From Arthrobacter pullicola (GTDB lineage: Bacteria > Actinomycetota > Actinomycetes > Actinomycetales > Micrococcaceae), in NCBI RefSeq assembly GCF_014836875.1, contig NZ_JACSQC010000004.1:62001-126000 (forward strand): a stretch of 64,000 nt of DNA. Direction: 5' to 3'. Shown piece by piece: positions 28,501 through 38,028 of this stretch. The notes beneath the pieces were generated by a model. The model had not been told where the DNA came from. It worked only from the letters and a program-made list of their open reading frames with translations, and did no database searches. Numbering within the stretch: position 1 is the first letter of the stretch; every line of letters begins with the position of its first letter. The position numbers and the translations under genes were made by a program.

Positions 28501-30866
28501 CGCTCGCCGGACTGTGGGCGGCATTTGGAGCGAATGCACTGACTGCCGTCCTGCACCGCGGCACCCGGCTGGCCCTGGCAGCCCCGGCCGGGTTCGTTGC
28601 AGCCGCCCTGATCGGTGCAGGCCTGCTGGGAATGCGCGGGTACCAGCTCCTCTTTGCTGCCGCCCTTGCCTACTGCGTGGTGCTGGTCCGGGATCGGGGC
28701 AACGCGTTCCGCGGAGCGTATCTGGCGGGAGCGCAGGGGCTGGGCGCCCTCCTCGCAGGGCTGTTGGCCGCGGACCTGACGGGGCAGGTCAGCGGGTTCT
28801 TCGTTGCACTGGCAGCAGCCTTCACAGCAGCGCAGGTCCTGCGGACGGTGTTCCACCGGCAGCTGGAACCACTGGGTCTGGCGGAACCTTCCCGGTGGGG
28901 AGGGTTGCTGGTACTCGCGCTCCTTCCCGTCCTCTACCCGGCGGCGTCCGGTCCGGTGGATGCTGGAGTGCTTCTTTTCCTTATCCTGATGGCAGCCGCA
29001 ACCGCCTTGTTCACCCAGCTGTCCACCGCGGCCGGTATCCGGACGGGAACACCGCTGCCCAATGCTGCCGCCCTGACAGTCACCGCTGCCGTGGCGGTGC
29101 TGGCAGGGGTGTTTGCTGCCCGGTATGTGGAACACCCGCAGAGCGGCTGGACCCTGGCGCTGATCTGGGCCGCACTCGGCGTGAACGTGGCCACCTCGCT
29201 GCTGCTGCGTCCGGGCCGGTGGGAAGCAGCTGCGGCTGCGGGATTCGCGGCGGCCGCCCTGGCCGGAGCGGGTGTTTTGGGGCTGCGGGGCTATGAACTC
29301 CTGCTCCTGCTGGCGGCGGTCTACGGCGGATACCTCGTGACGCGGCGCAACCAGCCGAACCGTGGACACTACCTGCTGGGTGTGCAGGTTCTGGCTGCCT
29401 TCCTGGCCGGTGTTATCGCCGCAGATGCCGGAGCCGGAGTGCACGGGGTGTTTGCTGCCGGGGCGTCGGTCCTGGCCCTGGCCCAGGGGGCGCGCGCCGG
29501 TCTGGAGCCCCGGCTGGCGGGCCTCGGCTCCGCCGCCGCTGCCCAATGGACAACGATGGCTGCGCTGGCACTCTGCCCGGTTTTCTACACGGGGTACGCA
29601 TGGGTGACCGGGCCGGGGGCACAGCGGGATGTTATGGCACTGCTGCTGGTGCTGCTCCTGGCTGTGGCAGCAGCCGGATTCGCCCGCTGGCGGGCAGCCG
29701 CTTTCCTCTACCCGGCGGTCTACGCCCTCGGAACCCTGCCCCTGCTCCTGACCGCGCTGGTGCGCTTCAGCGGCGGGGGTGTGCTGCCGGGCCCGGTCCT
29801 GGGGGTCCCGGCGGCCGGTTTCCTGCTGATAGCCCTCGGAGCCGCAGCCCTCACCGGCGAAGCACGGCCAGCGGTTGCCCGGCCGGTCCGTACCGCACTC
29901 CTCAGCGCTGCCGTGGCTTACCCGGCAGCTGCGCTGCTCATGGCAACCGCGAAAGACAGCCTGATGCTGACGGCGCTCTCACTCGCCGCGCTCGCAGCTG
30001 TCTTCCTGACCGTTTCCTACACGCGGGCGCGGATTTGGCTGGCGGCCGGTGTGCCGCCGCTGCTCTGCCTGGCGGCGCTGGCCGCGGTCGGGGAATTCCA
30101 GCGCTCCCTTCTGAGCACTCCGATGCCTCACGGCTACGAATACTTGTGGCCCGTCTGGACCGCTGCACTCCTGCTTCAGGCGCTGCGTATGTTCATTTCC
30201 CTGGCTGACGGTGTGCCCGGGACGCAGCTGCGCTCCCGGATTATGGGTGTGGCTTCTGCCTTCGTCCTGGTTGCCGGGGCTGTACCGGCGATGGGGGAGT
30301 GGAACCACGCCGGCCTCGCCGGATCTCTGACGCTGCTGGCCGCCCTTGGGCTCGCCGTCCGGGAAGCCCCGGCCGAGCTGCGGGAAGCGGCGGCGCAGGC
30401 AGCTGTTCTCCCGGCCGCCCTCGCCGTTCAGCGGATGGGCTGGTACTTCTTCCCCGTCGATGCCTTCTGGTCGGTGCAGTACTGGGCGGTCATCCTGGCC
30501 GGTCTGGCCGCGTGGGAGTATCTGCGTAAGCGGGACTCCCGGGGTACGGTCCTGCTCGGCGCCTCGGCTGTGATTCTTTCCGGCAGCGGCCTGACAACCA
30601 TCGGGTCCGGAGGCGCCGGCGATCAGCTGTGGGCACTGGTGGCGCACGCGGGGCTGCTCGCCTTCGGCCTCCTCGCCAGCCGCAGGCTGTTCACCATCTG
30701 GGGCGCCGCGGGCGTCGCACTGGCGGTGCTCTGGTACCTGCGCGGGTACACTTTCCTGCTCCTGGCACTCCTGGCGGCCGGATTGATTGTCCTCGCCATC
30801 TGGCGGCTGACACGTGTCCGAAGTGAACCGGAGGAAGCCCGCGAAAAGGAAGAGATCCGGTCCTGA
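25557..30866 (+). CDS. Giant polytopic membrane protein with internal repeats
   Basis: A 1769-residue predicted integral membrane protein of unknown function; I do not recognise the family. Residues 1-17 form a membrane segment. About 40-205 is a low-complexity Gln/Pro/Ala region containing tandem YTQPQG units, then a basic stretch (DKRRRDLRNINI), then dozens of hydrophobic helices. A second low-complexity insert rich in GGPAPAS lies at about 500-545. Between about 740 and 1385 a module of roughly 218 residues occurs three times, marked by GAGTLGLTGYELL, GAGLLGMRGYQLL and GAGVLGLRGYELL. The short C terminus is charged. ATG start at 25557. Transport, polymer export or envelope scaffolding are all possible; nothing catalytic was seen. 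Confidence 0.8.
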   Translation: MGEFILFLAVAAAGFTVGRFSTRKGAATRNGTGYGPNVPHPAQIFEEGYQAGLVDAAAVHRSTAAAGAGYTMSQGLTKSQEHARSQGYTQPQGYTQPQGYTQPQGNAGLHPAPPQSGRAPAPAPAAFVSQPPAPPVFERPAAPAPAPSVPAPRNVPALPNVTASRNVPAPPPTRPAQPHSPRPPEPPRARTEAELAADKRRRDLRNINITLYSASLLLVAAAALFIGISIPEEARFAGIVLLTGLFYSSGLVIHSRRKNLRPAAVAFTGTGLALIPVVGLALHNFILHDAALAWLVTSLLGTAAFAYAAARLDSRVVTYLALTFLLSAALASGAAVRSGIVWYFVFTVLLATLMSLAAVRRPGWLKNVYLDAFVQAHRYLVPATAVAAVLTSPDLGPGSLAVLFLAMAGYYAVLLWQGPAAQVLVHSYGVRAGATTGLVAAAHYFFDSVPVTLFAAAALLGVQAAGLFALERRYAAAVSTATRQDVPGRGTPADAQAAAAGSAAGFIPPAGTGGPAPASGGPAPASTPGGGTSGGPAPASGGPASASAGFRSADPTAPLAGRWFLADTATVLGLQFLAGFVAALVFGYDLRSGNGNLPAYAASVILIHLTLCFAAWKFRGAAETAAAAALLLGVLPRFLSGQAPLWPLLLVLGMLTGYLALRAVRAAGEEQKSFVLAARWAGIVLVPLVLYTVLETRASAEAWTWTLAGGFAAAAGNQAVSALFRAAARKEKFPNGELAFSISAGIVLALSLRLAEAPAAVLTVTALWVLVSVNVLSSLLRRPEAAAAAPAAFGAAALLGAGTLGLTGYELLTAAALGYCALQVLRFAPHSVRAWYLAAGQVLLTLLTALVAADLGLSVHGIFIATALSLAAQHVLRIVLRRRLTAVGLGEALNRGTLLAQAVLPLAYYALLGMEAAADTGTVLLLIAAGSAVTTQTVSAFALKRTAAPGPVLIRGITEAAALALLLMLGIRLADAPGTALALAGLWAAFGANALTAVLHRGTRLALAAPAGFVAAALIGAGLLGMRGYQLLFAAALAYCVVLVRDRGNAFRGAYLAGAQGLGALLAGLLAADLTGQVSGFFVALAAAFTAAQVLRTVFHRQLEPLGLAEPSRWGGLLVLALLPVLYPAASGPVDAGVLLFLILMAAATALFTQLSTAAGIRTGTPLPNAAALTVTAAVAVLAGVFAARYVEHPQSGWTLALIWAALGVNVATSLLLRPGRWEAAAAAGFAAAALAGAGVLGLRGYELLLLLAAVYGGYLVTRRNQPNRGHYLLGVQVLAAFLAGVIAADAGAGVHGVFAAGASVLALAQGARAGLEPRLAGLGSAAAAQWTTMAALALCPVFYTGYAWVTGPGAQRDVMALLLVLLLAVAAAGFARWRAAAFLYPAVYALGTLPLLLTALVRFSGGGVLPGPVLGVPAAGFLLIALGAAALTGEARPAVARPVRTALLSAAVAYPAAALLMATAKDSLMLTALSLAALAAVFLTVSYTRARIWLAAGVPPLLCLAALAAVGEFQRSLLSTPMPHGYEYLWPVWTAALLLQALRMFISLADGVPGTQLRSRIMGVASAFVLVAGAVPAMGEWNHAGLAGSLTLLAALGLAVREAPAELREAAAQAAVLPAALAVQRMGWYFFPVDAFWSVQYWAVILAGLAAWEYLRKRDSRGTVLLGASAVILSGSGLTTIGSGGAGDQLWALVAHAGLLAFGLLASRRLFTIWGAAGVALAVLWYLRGYTFLLLALLAAGLIVLAIWRLTRVRSEPEEAREKEEIRS
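25812..25865 (+). repeat. 18-nt tandem coding repeat
   Basis: Three adjacent 18-nt units (25812, 25830, 25848), the last two nearly identical, encode QGYTQP-type hexapeptides in the N-terminal linker of the giant membrane protein. A degenerate fourth unit follows at 25866. Confidence 0.85.
27770..29700 (+). repeat. Three tandem protein modules of about 218 residues
   Basis: Diverged internal repeats in the giant membrane protein. Equivalent Leu/Ala-Gly motifs start at codons 798, 1018 and 1235, and each copy also carries an AADLGLSVHG/AADLTGQVSG/AADAGAGVHG motif about 70 residues later. Boundaries are approximate. The DNA is diverged, so this is an old duplication. Confidence 0.7.
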
Positions 30867-30892
30867 CACCACCGGAGGTCCTCCGCTAGGCT
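30863..30892 (+). promoter_or_regulatory. Candidate leaderless promoter
   Basis: CTGACA (30863-30868), an 18-nt spacer and TAGGCT (30887-30892) end six bases before the ATG at 30899. The -35 overlaps the stop of the preceding gene. Spacing fits a transcript that starts at or next to the start codon. Confidence 0.5.
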
Positions 30893-30898
30893 CGGTGC

Positions 30899-31030
30899 AT
30901 GGAATTTCTTATCCTGCTGATCGTTGCCGCAGCCATCGTGGGCGGCTTCGTGTGGAGCCGCCGGCACTTTTCCCATGAGATCGACCGGGCTAAGCGGATC
31001 CGGCGGGCTAACCGGGAGGACCGTCCCTGA
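30899..31030 (+). CDS. Small single-pass membrane protein (43 aa)
   Basis: A 43-residue ORF beginning MEFLILLIVAAAIVGGFVW: one hydrophobic helix (about residues 2-19) followed by a strongly basic tail (SRRHFSHEIDRAKRIRRANR) ending EDRP. The topology would be N-out with a cytoplasmic basic tail. There is no close ribosome binding site, but a -10-like TAGGCT sits six bases upstream, consistent with a leaderless mRNA. It follows the giant membrane protein by 32 nt. Function unknown; short length leaves real doubt. Confidence 0.5.
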   Translation: MEFLILLIVAAAIVGGFVWSRRHFSHEIDRAKRIRRANREDRP

Positions 31031-31568
31031 CCGGAGAATCCGGTACGGTGCTCTCCTGCCAGGTTCGTCCCGCCGGGCCGGTTGTTTTCCGGCCGCGCGG
31101 GTGCCTGGTCTAGAATGAAGAAAACAGCGCGCTGTGCCGACGGGTATCCCGCAGGCATGCGCGGTCATCTGCTGGCCGTCAGGCTGGGAACCCGGAGCTG
31201 ATTCGCGTTCCCAGGCCCGATCTGGCAGACTAGAGAAGTTGTTCAAGCGCTTTTGTGCCCGCACGCGCTGAGCAGGCCGGTTAAACCCGGCACTGTGTGC
31301 GTGTTGAGATTGCGTCCCGGTCAGGATAATGCCTGACGCAGGGTCCGGTCCTTCAGGGGAAAAGCCCATATATGACCCGCCCCCATTCTTGTACGGGTGT
31401 TGCCAGTTTCGAATCTGCGACACGCCCGAGCGCGGGGGTCGGAGCCTCGGCAGGTTGAGGAACCCGGAGCTTCCGGATTCAGCTTGTTGGAGGAGCGCCG
31501 GGGCCAACATGGCCGCCAGGGGCAAAAACTGTACAGAGAGCAATACTCGAAGAAAGAGGCACGACGCC
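31031..31568 (+). other. S10 operon leader region
   Basis: 538 nt without a supported gene. Possible promoter elements are TAGAAT (31111-31116) and TTGAGA (31304-31309) 17 nt before TAATGC (31327-31332). Structures include CTGGGAAC/GTTCCCAG (31184-31191 with 31207-31214) and GTCAGG/CCTGAC (31320-31325 with 31332-31337). It ends with AAAGAGG (31553-31559) before rpsJ. The length suggests a regulatory leader, but no known leader class was recognised. Confidence 0.4.
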
Positions 31569-31877
31569 ATGGCGGGACAAAAAATCCGCATCCGGCTGAA
31601 GTCGTATGACCACGAGGTCATTGACGTATCAGCACGGAAGATCGTTGAGACGGTCACGCGTGCAGGCGCAACGGTAGTAGGCCCCGTGCCGCTGCCCACG
31701 GAAAAGAACGTGTACTGCGTTATCCGTTCGCCGCACAAGTACAAGGACAGCCGCGAGCACTTTGAAATGCGCACGCACAAGCGTCTGATCGACATCATTG
31801 ACCCCACGCCTAAGGCCGTTGACTCGCTGATGCGTCTTGACCTGCCTGCAGACGTGAACATCGAAATCAAGCTGTAG
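31569..31877 (+). CDS. rpsJ: 30S ribosomal protein S10
   Basis: S10 (NusE), a 30S head protein that also acts in antitermination. 102 residues from the ATG at 31569, beginning [19 protein letters not shown], with AAAGAGG 9 nt upstream. An in-frame extension to 31329 lies in the leader and is rejected. First gene of the S10 operon; rplC follows after 16 nt. Confidence 0.98.
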
Positions 31878-31893
31878 GGGGGAGCAGATACTT

Positions 31894-32550
31894 ATGTCTT
31901 CTTCACTTACCCGCCAGGTTAAGGGCCTCCTGGGCACCAAGCTGGGCATGACCCAGGTCTGGGACGAGAACAACAAGCTCATCCCCGTCACCGTGGTCCA
32001 GGCTGATTCCAACGTCATCACCCAGCTGCGCGACGCTGCGAAAGACGGCTACACCGCCGTTCAGATCGGCTACGGCCAGATCGATCCCCGCAAGGTCACC
32101 AAGCCGCTGGCCGGCCACTTCGAGAAGGCCGGCGTTACGCCGCGCCGCCACGTTGTTGAGCTGCGCACCGCTGACGCCGACACTTACGAGCTGGGCCAGG
32201 AACTCTCTGTTGAGATGTTCGAAGCCGGCCAGAAGGTCGATGTCACCGGAACCTCCAAGGGCAAGGGCTTTGCCGGTGTCATGAAGCGTCACGGCTTCCA
32301 CGGCGTCGGTGCATCCCACGGTGCCCACAAGAACCACCGCAAGCCCGGCTCGATTGGTGGCGCATCCACCCCCGGCCGCGTCTTCAAGGGTCTTCGGATG
32401 GCCGGCCGCATGGGCGCCGTCCGTCACACCACGATGAACCTCACCATCCACGCCGTGGATGTTGAGAAGTCGCTGCTGCTGATCAAGGGTGCCGTCCCCG
32501 GCGCCCGCGGCCAGGTCGTCCTCGTACGCACCGCCGTGAAGGGAGCTTAG
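31894..32550 (+). CDS. rplC: 50S ribosomal protein L3
   Basis: L3, an early 50S assembly protein whose loop reaches the peptidyl transferase centre. 218 residues; the loop reads [15 protein letters not shown]. The ATG at 31894 follows a GGGGGGAG run at the end of rpsJ. Standard S10-operon position, with rplD four bases downstream. Confidence 0.98.
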   Translation: MSSSLTRQVKGLLGTKLGMTQVWDENNKLIPVTVVQADSNVITQLRDAAKDGYTAVQIGYGQIDPRKVTKPLAGHFEKAGVTPRRHVVELRTADADTYELGQELSVEMFEAGQKVDVTGTSKGKGFAGVMKRHGFHGVGASHGAHKNHRKPGSIGGASTPGRVFKGLRMAGRMGAVRHTTMNLTIHAVDVEKSLLLIKGAVPGARGQVVLVRTAVKGA

Positions 32551-32554
32551 TCTC

Positions 32555-33169
32555 ATGGCTAACGAAACCACTGTTGAATTCCCCGCAGCGATCTTCGACG
32601 TTCAGACGAACGTACCGCTGCTGCACCAGGTTGTTGTGGCACAGCTTGCCGCCGCTCGCCAGGGCACGCACAAGACGAAGACCCGCGCAGAGGTTAGCGG
32701 TGCAGGCCGCAAGCCGTTCAAGCAGAAGGGTACCGGCCGCGCCCGTCAGGGCTCGATCCGTGCTCCTCACATGACCGGTGGCGGCGTTGTCCACGGACCG
32801 ACGCCCCGCGACTACAGCCAGCGCACCCCCAAGAAGATGATTGCCGCCGCACTGCGCGGAGCACTCTCTGACCGGGCACGCAACGGCCGCATCCACGTGC
32901 TGGAATCCCTGGTTGCCGGCGACACGCCGTCGACCAAGGCCGCACGCGAAGCGCTGCGTTCACTTTCCGACCGCAAGAACATGCTCGTTGTTATCGAGCG
33001 CGCCAACGATGTTGCTGCACTCTCGGTGCGCAACCTCTCTGCTGTTCACGTGATCTATGTAGATCAGCTGAACACCTACGACGTGCTCGTTGCTGACGAC
33101 GTGGTCTTCACCAAGGCTGCCTACGACGAGTTCGTTGGCAAGAACACTGTCAAGGAGGACGCCAAGTGA
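32555..33169 (+). CDS. rplD: 50S ribosomal protein L4
   Basis: L4, which lines the peptide exit tunnel and in other bacteria represses the S10 operon. 204 residues; the tunnel loop ([19 protein letters not shown]) is intact. The AAGGGA at the end of rplC is the probable ribosome binding site. The stop overlaps the rplW start by three bases (GTGA). Confidence 0.98.
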   Translation: MANETTVEFPAAIFDVQTNVPLLHQVVVAQLAAARQGTHKTKTRAEVSGAGRKPFKQKGTGRARQGSIRAPHMTGGGVVHGPTPRDYSQRTPKKMIAAALRGALSDRARNGRIHVLESLVAGDTPSTKAAREALRSLSDRKNMLVVIERANDVAALSVRNLSAVHVIYVDQLNTYDVLVADDVVFTKAAYDEFVGKNTVKEDAK

Positions 33170-33471
33170 GCGCGACCACCGCTAAGGATCCGCGCGACGT
33201 AGTGCTTGCACCCGTCGTCTCGGAAAAGAGCTACGGCCTGATCGACGAAGGTAAGTACACCTTCCTGGTCGACCCCCGCTCGAACAAGACCGAGATCAAG
33301 CTGGCCGTGGAGAAGATTTTCTCCGTCAAGGTCGACTCGATCAACACCATCAACCGTGCCGGTAAGCGCAAGCGGACCAAGTTCGGATGGGGACAGCGCA
33401 AGAGCACCAAGCGCGCGATTGTCACCCTGAAGGACGGCACAATCGACATCTTCGGCGGTCCGCTCAGCTAG
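33166..33471 (+). CDS. rplW: 50S ribosomal protein L23
   Basis: L23, located at the exit of the peptide tunnel, where trigger factor and SRP dock. 101 residues, GTG start overlapping rplD, with AAGGAGG upstream. It carries the typical [19 protein letters not shown] and the basic loop [20 protein letters not shown]. Confidence 0.98.
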   Translation: MSATTAKDPRDVVLAPVVSEKSYGLIDEGKYTFLVDPRSNKTEIKLAVEKIFSVKVDSINTINRAGKRKRTKFGWGQRKSTKRAIVTLKDGTIDIFGGPLS

Positions 33472-33501
33472 AGCGGAGACCACTTTAACGAGGAATAAAT
33501 A

Positions 33502-34341
<840 letters not shown>

Positions 34342-34353
34342 GAGCCTGGAAAC

Positions 34354-34635
34354 ATGCCACGCAGCCTGAAGAAAGGCCCCTTCGTCGACCAGCACCTGTT
34401 CCTTAAGGTGCAGGCCGAAAACGAAAAGGGCACCAAGAACGTCATCAAGACGTGGTCCCGCCGCTCGATGATCGTCCCCGACATGCTCGGGCACACGATC
34501 GCCGTGCACGACGGACGCAAGCACATTCCGGTGTTTGTCACCGAGTCGATGGTCGGGCACAAGCTCGGCGAATTCGCTCTGACGCGGACATTCCGCGGCC
34601 ATGTGAAGGACGACCGCAAGGGCAAGCGCCGCTAG
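34354..34635 (+). CDS. rpsS: 30S ribosomal protein S19
   Basis: S19, a 30S head protein that contacts S13. 93 residues, [15 protein letters not shown] at the N terminus and [15 protein letters not shown] at the end. AGGAGCC lies just upstream of the ATG. Standard position between rplB and rplV. Confidence 0.98.
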   Translation: MPRSLKKGPFVDQHLFLKVQAENEKGTKNVIKTWSRRSMIVPDMLGHTIAVHDGRKHIPVFVTESMVGHKLGEFALTRTFRGHVKDDRKGKRR

Positions 34636-34673
34636 GCGCTGCTCTTTCGGCAGAAGACGAGAGAAGGAAAGCA

Positions 34674-35039
34674 ATGGAAGCCAAGGCAATTGCGCGTCAT
34701 ATCCGCGTAACGCCTATGAAGGCCCGGCGCGTCGTCAACCTTGTTCGTGGCAAGCAAGCGAATGAGGCTCTGGCAATTCTGAAGTTTGCCCCCCAGGCAG
34801 CTTCGGAGCCGGTATTCAAGGTAGTTCAGTCGGCTATGGCCAACGCACGTGTCCTCGCGGACCGTGACGGCGTGGCCTTCGACGAAGGTGACCTCTACAT
34901 CAGCGAAGCATTCGTTGACGAAGGACCCACCATGAAGCGGTTCCAGCCGCGTGCCCAGGGCCGCGCCTACCGCATCAACAAGCGGACCAGCCACGTCACC
35001 GTGGTTGTCGCAACCCCGAAGAACGAGGAGGACCGTTAA
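34674..35039 (+). CDS. rplV: 50S ribosomal protein L22
   Basis: L22, lining the exit tunnel near the macrolide site. 121 residues from the ATG at 34674, preceded by AGAAGGAAA; the in-frame extension to 34452 lies inside rpsS and is rejected. The beta-hairpin region ([19 protein letters not shown]) is intact, with no insertion suggestive of macrolide resistance. rpsC starts on the next base after the stop. Confidence 0.98.
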   Translation: MEAKAIARHIRVTPMKARRVVNLVRGKQANEALAILKFAPQAASEPVFKVVQSAMANARVLADRDGVAFDEGDLYISEAFVDEGPTMKRFQPRAQGRAYRINKRTSHVTVVVATPKNEEDR

Positions 35040-35879
35040 GTGGGACAGAAGGTAAACCCGCACGGGTTCCGACTCGGCATCACCACTGACCACGTTTCGC
35101 ACTGGTTTGCTGACAGCAACAAGCCGGGCCAGCGTTACAAGGACTTCGTCCGCGAGGACATCAAGATCCGTCAGCTGATGTCCACCGGCATGGACCGCGC
35201 CGGCATCGCCAAGGTTGAGATCGAGCGCACCCGCGACCGTGTCCGTGTGGATATCCACACCGCACGTCCGGGCATCGTCATCGGCCGCCGCGGCGCCGAA
35301 GCAGACCGCATCCGCGGCGAGCTCGAAAAGCTCACCGGCAAGCAGGTTCAGCTGAACATCCTCGAGGTCAAGAACCCCGAGATGGAAGCACAGCTTGTTG
35401 CCCAGGGTGTTGCTGAGCAGCTCTCTTCCCGCGTGGCTTTCCGCCGTGCGATGAAGAAGGCCATCCAGTCCGCACAGCGTGCAGGCGCAAAGGGTATCCG
35501 TATCCAGTGCTCCGGCCGTCTGGGCGGCGCTGAAATGAGCCGTTCCGAGTTCTACCGCGAAGGCCGTGTGCCCCTGCACACCCTCCGCGCGAACATCGAC
35601 TACGGCTTCTTCGAAGCAAAGACCACCTTCGGCCGCATCGGCGTGAAGGTCTGGATCTACAAGGGCGACGTCACTTCCAAGGAACTGGCTGCACAGCAGG
35701 CTGCTGCACCGTCCCGTGGACGTTCCAACGACCGTCCGGGCCGTGGCCCGGCCGATCGCGGAGACCGTGGAGGCGACCGTCGTCGTCGTAACGACCGTGG
35801 CGACAAGGCCGCCGCGCCTGCTGCAGAGGCTCCGGCCGCTGAGGCAGCTGCCCCCGCAGCAGAAGGAGGACAGGCTTAA
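35040..35879 (+). CDS. rpsC: 30S ribosomal protein S3
   Basis: S3, part of the mRNA entry site. 279 residues. The KH domain ([19 protein letters not shown]) and C-terminal domain are complete to about residue 215; an extra tail rich in Arg, Gly and Asp ([20 protein letters not shown]) and then Ala/Pro/Glu follows. The tail is longer than in E. coli and probably disordered; similar tails are known in actinobacteria. GTG start directly abutting rplV. Confidence 0.98.
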   Translation: MGQKVNPHGFRLGITTDHVSHWFADSNKPGQRYKDFVREDIKIRQLMSTGMDRAGIAKVEIERTRDRVRVDIHTARPGIVIGRRGAEADRIRGELEKLTGKQVQLNILEVKNPEMEAQLVAQGVAEQLSSRVAFRRAMKKAIQSAQRAGAKGIRIQCSGRLGGAEMSRSEFYREGRVPLHTLRANIDYGFFEAKTTFGRIGVKVWIYKGDVTSKELAAQQAAAPSRGRSNDRPGRGPADRGDRGGDRRRRNDRGDKAAAPAAEAPAAEAAAPAAEGGQA

Positions 35880-36296
35880 ATGCTTATCCCACGTCGAGTC
35901 AAGTACCGCAAGCAGCACCACCCGGGTCGTTCCGGCGCTGCAACCGGTGGCACCGCTGTCAGCTTTGGTGAGTGGGGTATCCAGGCGCTTACGCCTGCAT
36001 ACGTAACCAACCGCCAGATTGAAGCTGCACGTATTGCCATGACGCGCCACATCAAGCGCGGCGGCAAGGTCTGGATCAACATTTACCCGGACCGTCCGCT
36101 GACGAAGAAGCCTGCCGAAACCCGCATGGGTTCCGGTAAGGGTTCGCCTGAGTGGTGGGTTGCAAACGTCAAGCCGGGGCGGGTTCTGTTCGAACTCTCC
36201 GGTGTTTCCGAAGAGGTAGCTCGCGAGGCCCTGCGCCTGGCGATCCATAAGCTGCCGTTGAAGGCACGCATTGTGCGTCGCGAGGGTGGTGAATAG
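35880..36296 (+). CDS. rplP: 50S ribosomal protein L16
   Basis: L16, near the A-site and the 5S rRNA. 138 residues; starts [19 protein letters not shown] and carries [15 protein letters not shown]. The ATG follows the rpsC stop without a gap, with AGAAGGAGG 6 nt upstream. rpmC follows after two bases. Confidence 0.98.
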   Translation: MLIPRRVKYRKQHHPGRSGAATGGTAVSFGEWGIQALTPAYVTNRQIEAARIAMTRHIKRGGKVWINIYPDRPLTKKPAETRMGSGKGSPEWWVANVKPGRVLFELSGVSEEVAREALRLAIHKLPLKARIVRREGGE

Positions 36297-36298
36297 CA

Positions 36299-36619
36299 AT
36301 GGCTATCGGTTCAAAGGAACTTGCAACTGATCAGCTGGACGGGTTCGACAACGAGCGTCTCGTTGAAGAACTTCGTAAGGCTAAGGAGGAGCTGTTCAAC
36401 CTCCGCTTCCAGTCCGCCACCGGGCAGTTGGAAAACAACGGCCGCCTTCGCGCCGTGAAGCGCGACATCGCCCGCATCTACACGGTGCTGCGCGAGCGCG
36501 AGCTGGGAATTCGTCCCGAGGCAGTGGCTCCCGTTGAGGAAGCCGCTCCCGAGAAGAAGAAGTCCAAGAAGAAGGCTGCCGAGTCCGAAGCGACGGTTGC
36601 CGAGGATGATGCCAAATGA
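36299..36619 (+). CDS. rpmC: 50S ribosomal protein L29 with acidic/basic tail
   Basis: L29, located at the tunnel exit. The two-helix core ([21 protein letters not shown]) ends near residue 75, normal for L29; the remaining 30 residues are a Glu/Lys/Ala tail ([20 protein letters not shown]), making 106 in total. The stop overlaps the rpsQ start (ATGA). Confidence 0.97.
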   Translation: MAIGSKELATDQLDGFDNERLVEELRKAKEELFNLRFQSATGQLENNGRLRAVKRDIARIYTVLRERELGIRPEAVAPVEEAAPEKKKSKKKAAESEATVAEDDAK

Positions 36620-36921
36620 GCGAAAACAAGAATGAGGCAGCAGTGACAAACGACGCAAACGGCGCCGATGCCCGCGGGTACCGGAAGACCGCTCGCGGCT
36701 ACGTGGTCTCGGACAAGATGGATAAGACCATCGTTGTTGAGGTCGAAGACCGCGTGAAGCACGCGCTTTACGGCAAGGTTCTTCGCCGCACGTCCAAGCG
36801 CAAGGCCCATGACGAGTCGAACTCGGCCGGCATTGGCGACCTGGTGCTGATCACCGAAACCCGGCCGCTGTCCGCTACCAAGCGGTGGCGCCTGGTCGAG
36901 ATCATCGAAAAGGCCAAGTAG
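36616..36921 (+). CDS. rpsQ: 30S ribosomal protein S17
   Basis: S17, a primary 16S rRNA binder. 101 residues from the ATG that overlaps rpmC; a GTG at 36643 would remove a nine-residue acidic start and is an alternative. The core begins [20 protein letters not shown] and ends [12 protein letters not shown]. Last gene of the S10 cluster before a 375-nt gap. Confidence 0.97.
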   Translation: MSENKNEAAVTNDANGADARGYRKTARGYVVSDKMDKTIVVEVEDRVKHALYGKVLRRTSKRKAHDESNSAGIGDLVLITETRPLSATKRWRLVEIIEKAK

Positions 36922-37296
36922 TCTCCAAGCTGCAAAGCAAAAACAGGCCGGACAGTGTGCCGGCGGGAGCAGCACCAGCTGCCCCTGCCGGCACACGGGC
37001 GCCGTCCAAAGCGTCAGGGCCCCGGCCGCGATATCATCCGATTTCGTTTCCGGGGCCTTTTCGCGATAAACTTGAAATCTTGTCTGTGCGGTGCGGAAGC
37101 ATGTCCTCTTTCGGACGCCCTTTCTCACCGCCGAATAAGACAAAAGCCCGATAATCTTGTTCAGCATGGTGCTGCGGCTTGCGCTGCAGAGCGGCCCGTC
37201 TTTGGGCCGGTGCTGAGTACCAGTATTACGGGGTCCACCCATATCCGTTCCGCAAGGCTCAACTACTGAGAACCGGCGCGACGACAGGAGTACTAA
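36922..37296 (+). other. rpsQ-rplN gap with terminator-like hairpin
   Basis: 375 nt without a supported gene, separating S10 from spc. GGCCCCGG (37018-37025) pairs with CCGGGGCC (37050-37057) and is followed by TTTT, a plausible intrinsic terminator with a long loop. Downstream, AT-rich stretches (GATAAACTT near 37066 and GATAATCTT near 37151) could hold the spc promoter. The end carries the ribosome binding site ACAGGAG (37284-37290). Confidence 0.5.
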
Positions 37297-37665
37297 GTGA
37301 TTCAGCAGGAGTCGCGACTGAAGGTCGCCGACAACACGGGTGCCAAGGAAATCTTGACCATCCGCGTTCTCGGTGGATCCGGCCGTCGCTACGCAGGCAT
37401 TGGCGACACCATTGTTGCCACCGTCAAGGACGCAATCCCCGGCGGCAACGTCAAGAAGGGCGATGTGGTTAAGGCCGTCATCGTCCGCACCAAGAAGGAA
37501 CGCCGCCGCCAGGACGGTTCCTACATCAAGTTCGATGAGAACGCTGCAGTGATCTTGAAGAATGACGGAGACCCCCGCGGTACCCGTATCTTCGGCCCGG
37601 TCGGCCGCGAGCTTCGCGACAAGAAGTTCATGAAGATCATTTCGCTTGCTCCGGAGGTGCTGTAG
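37297..37665 (+). CDS. rplN: 50S ribosomal protein L14
   Basis: L14, part of the inter-subunit bridge and the site where RsfS binds. 122 residues, GTG start 7 nt after ACAGGAG. Begins [20 protein letters not shown]. First gene of the spc cluster; rplX follows three bases later. Confidence 0.98.
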   Translation: MIQQESRLKVADNTGAKEILTIRVLGGSGRRYAGIGDTIVATVKDAIPGGNVKKGDVVKAVIVRTKKERRRQDGSYIKFDENAAVILKNDGDPRGTRIFGPVGRELRDKKFMKIISLAPEVL

Positions 37666-37668
37666 ACC

Positions 37669-38028
37669 ATGGCAAAGATTAAGAAGGGTGACCTGGTTCA
37701 GGTCATCACCGGTGCCAAGGCTGAGCGCGGCGGAGACCGCGGTAAGCAGGGCAAGGTCCTGAAGGTTTTCCCCGAGACCAACCGTGTCCTCGTCGAGGGC
37801 ATCAACCGCGTCACCAAGCACACCAAGGTTGGCCAGTCCTCCCGCGGTTCCAAGACCGGCGGCATCGAGGTTGTTGAAGCCCCGATCCACGTTTCCAACG
37901 TGGCCGTCGTGGATCCCGAGACGAAGAAGCCTACCCGCGTTGGCTACCGCACCGAAACCGTCACGAAGGACGGCCGGACCCGCACCGTGCGCATCCGCGT
38001 CGCCAAGGGCTCTGGGAAGGACCTCTAA
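37669..38028 (+). CDS. rplX: 50S ribosomal protein L24
   Basis: L24, an initiator of 50S assembly. 119 residues with an N-terminal KOW segment ([20 protein letters not shown], then [10 protein letters not shown]). The stop shares a base with the rplE start (TAATG), indicating coupling. Confidence 0.98.
   Translation: MAKIKKGDLVQVITGAKAERGGDRGKQGKVLKVFPETNRVLVEGINRVTKHTKVGQSSRGSKTGGIEVVEAPIHVSNVAVVDPETKKPTRVGYRTETVTKDGRTRTVRIRVAKGSGKDL

Noticed and set aside
27573-29546. A 657-codon minus-strand frame opposite the giant membrane protein
   Set aside because: Antisense shadow with Gln/Arg/Gly-rich composition and no recognisable motif.
36885-37269. Short ORFs in the rpsQ-rplN gap
   Set aside because: Overlapping frames without ribosome binding sites, crossing a terminator-like hairpin.
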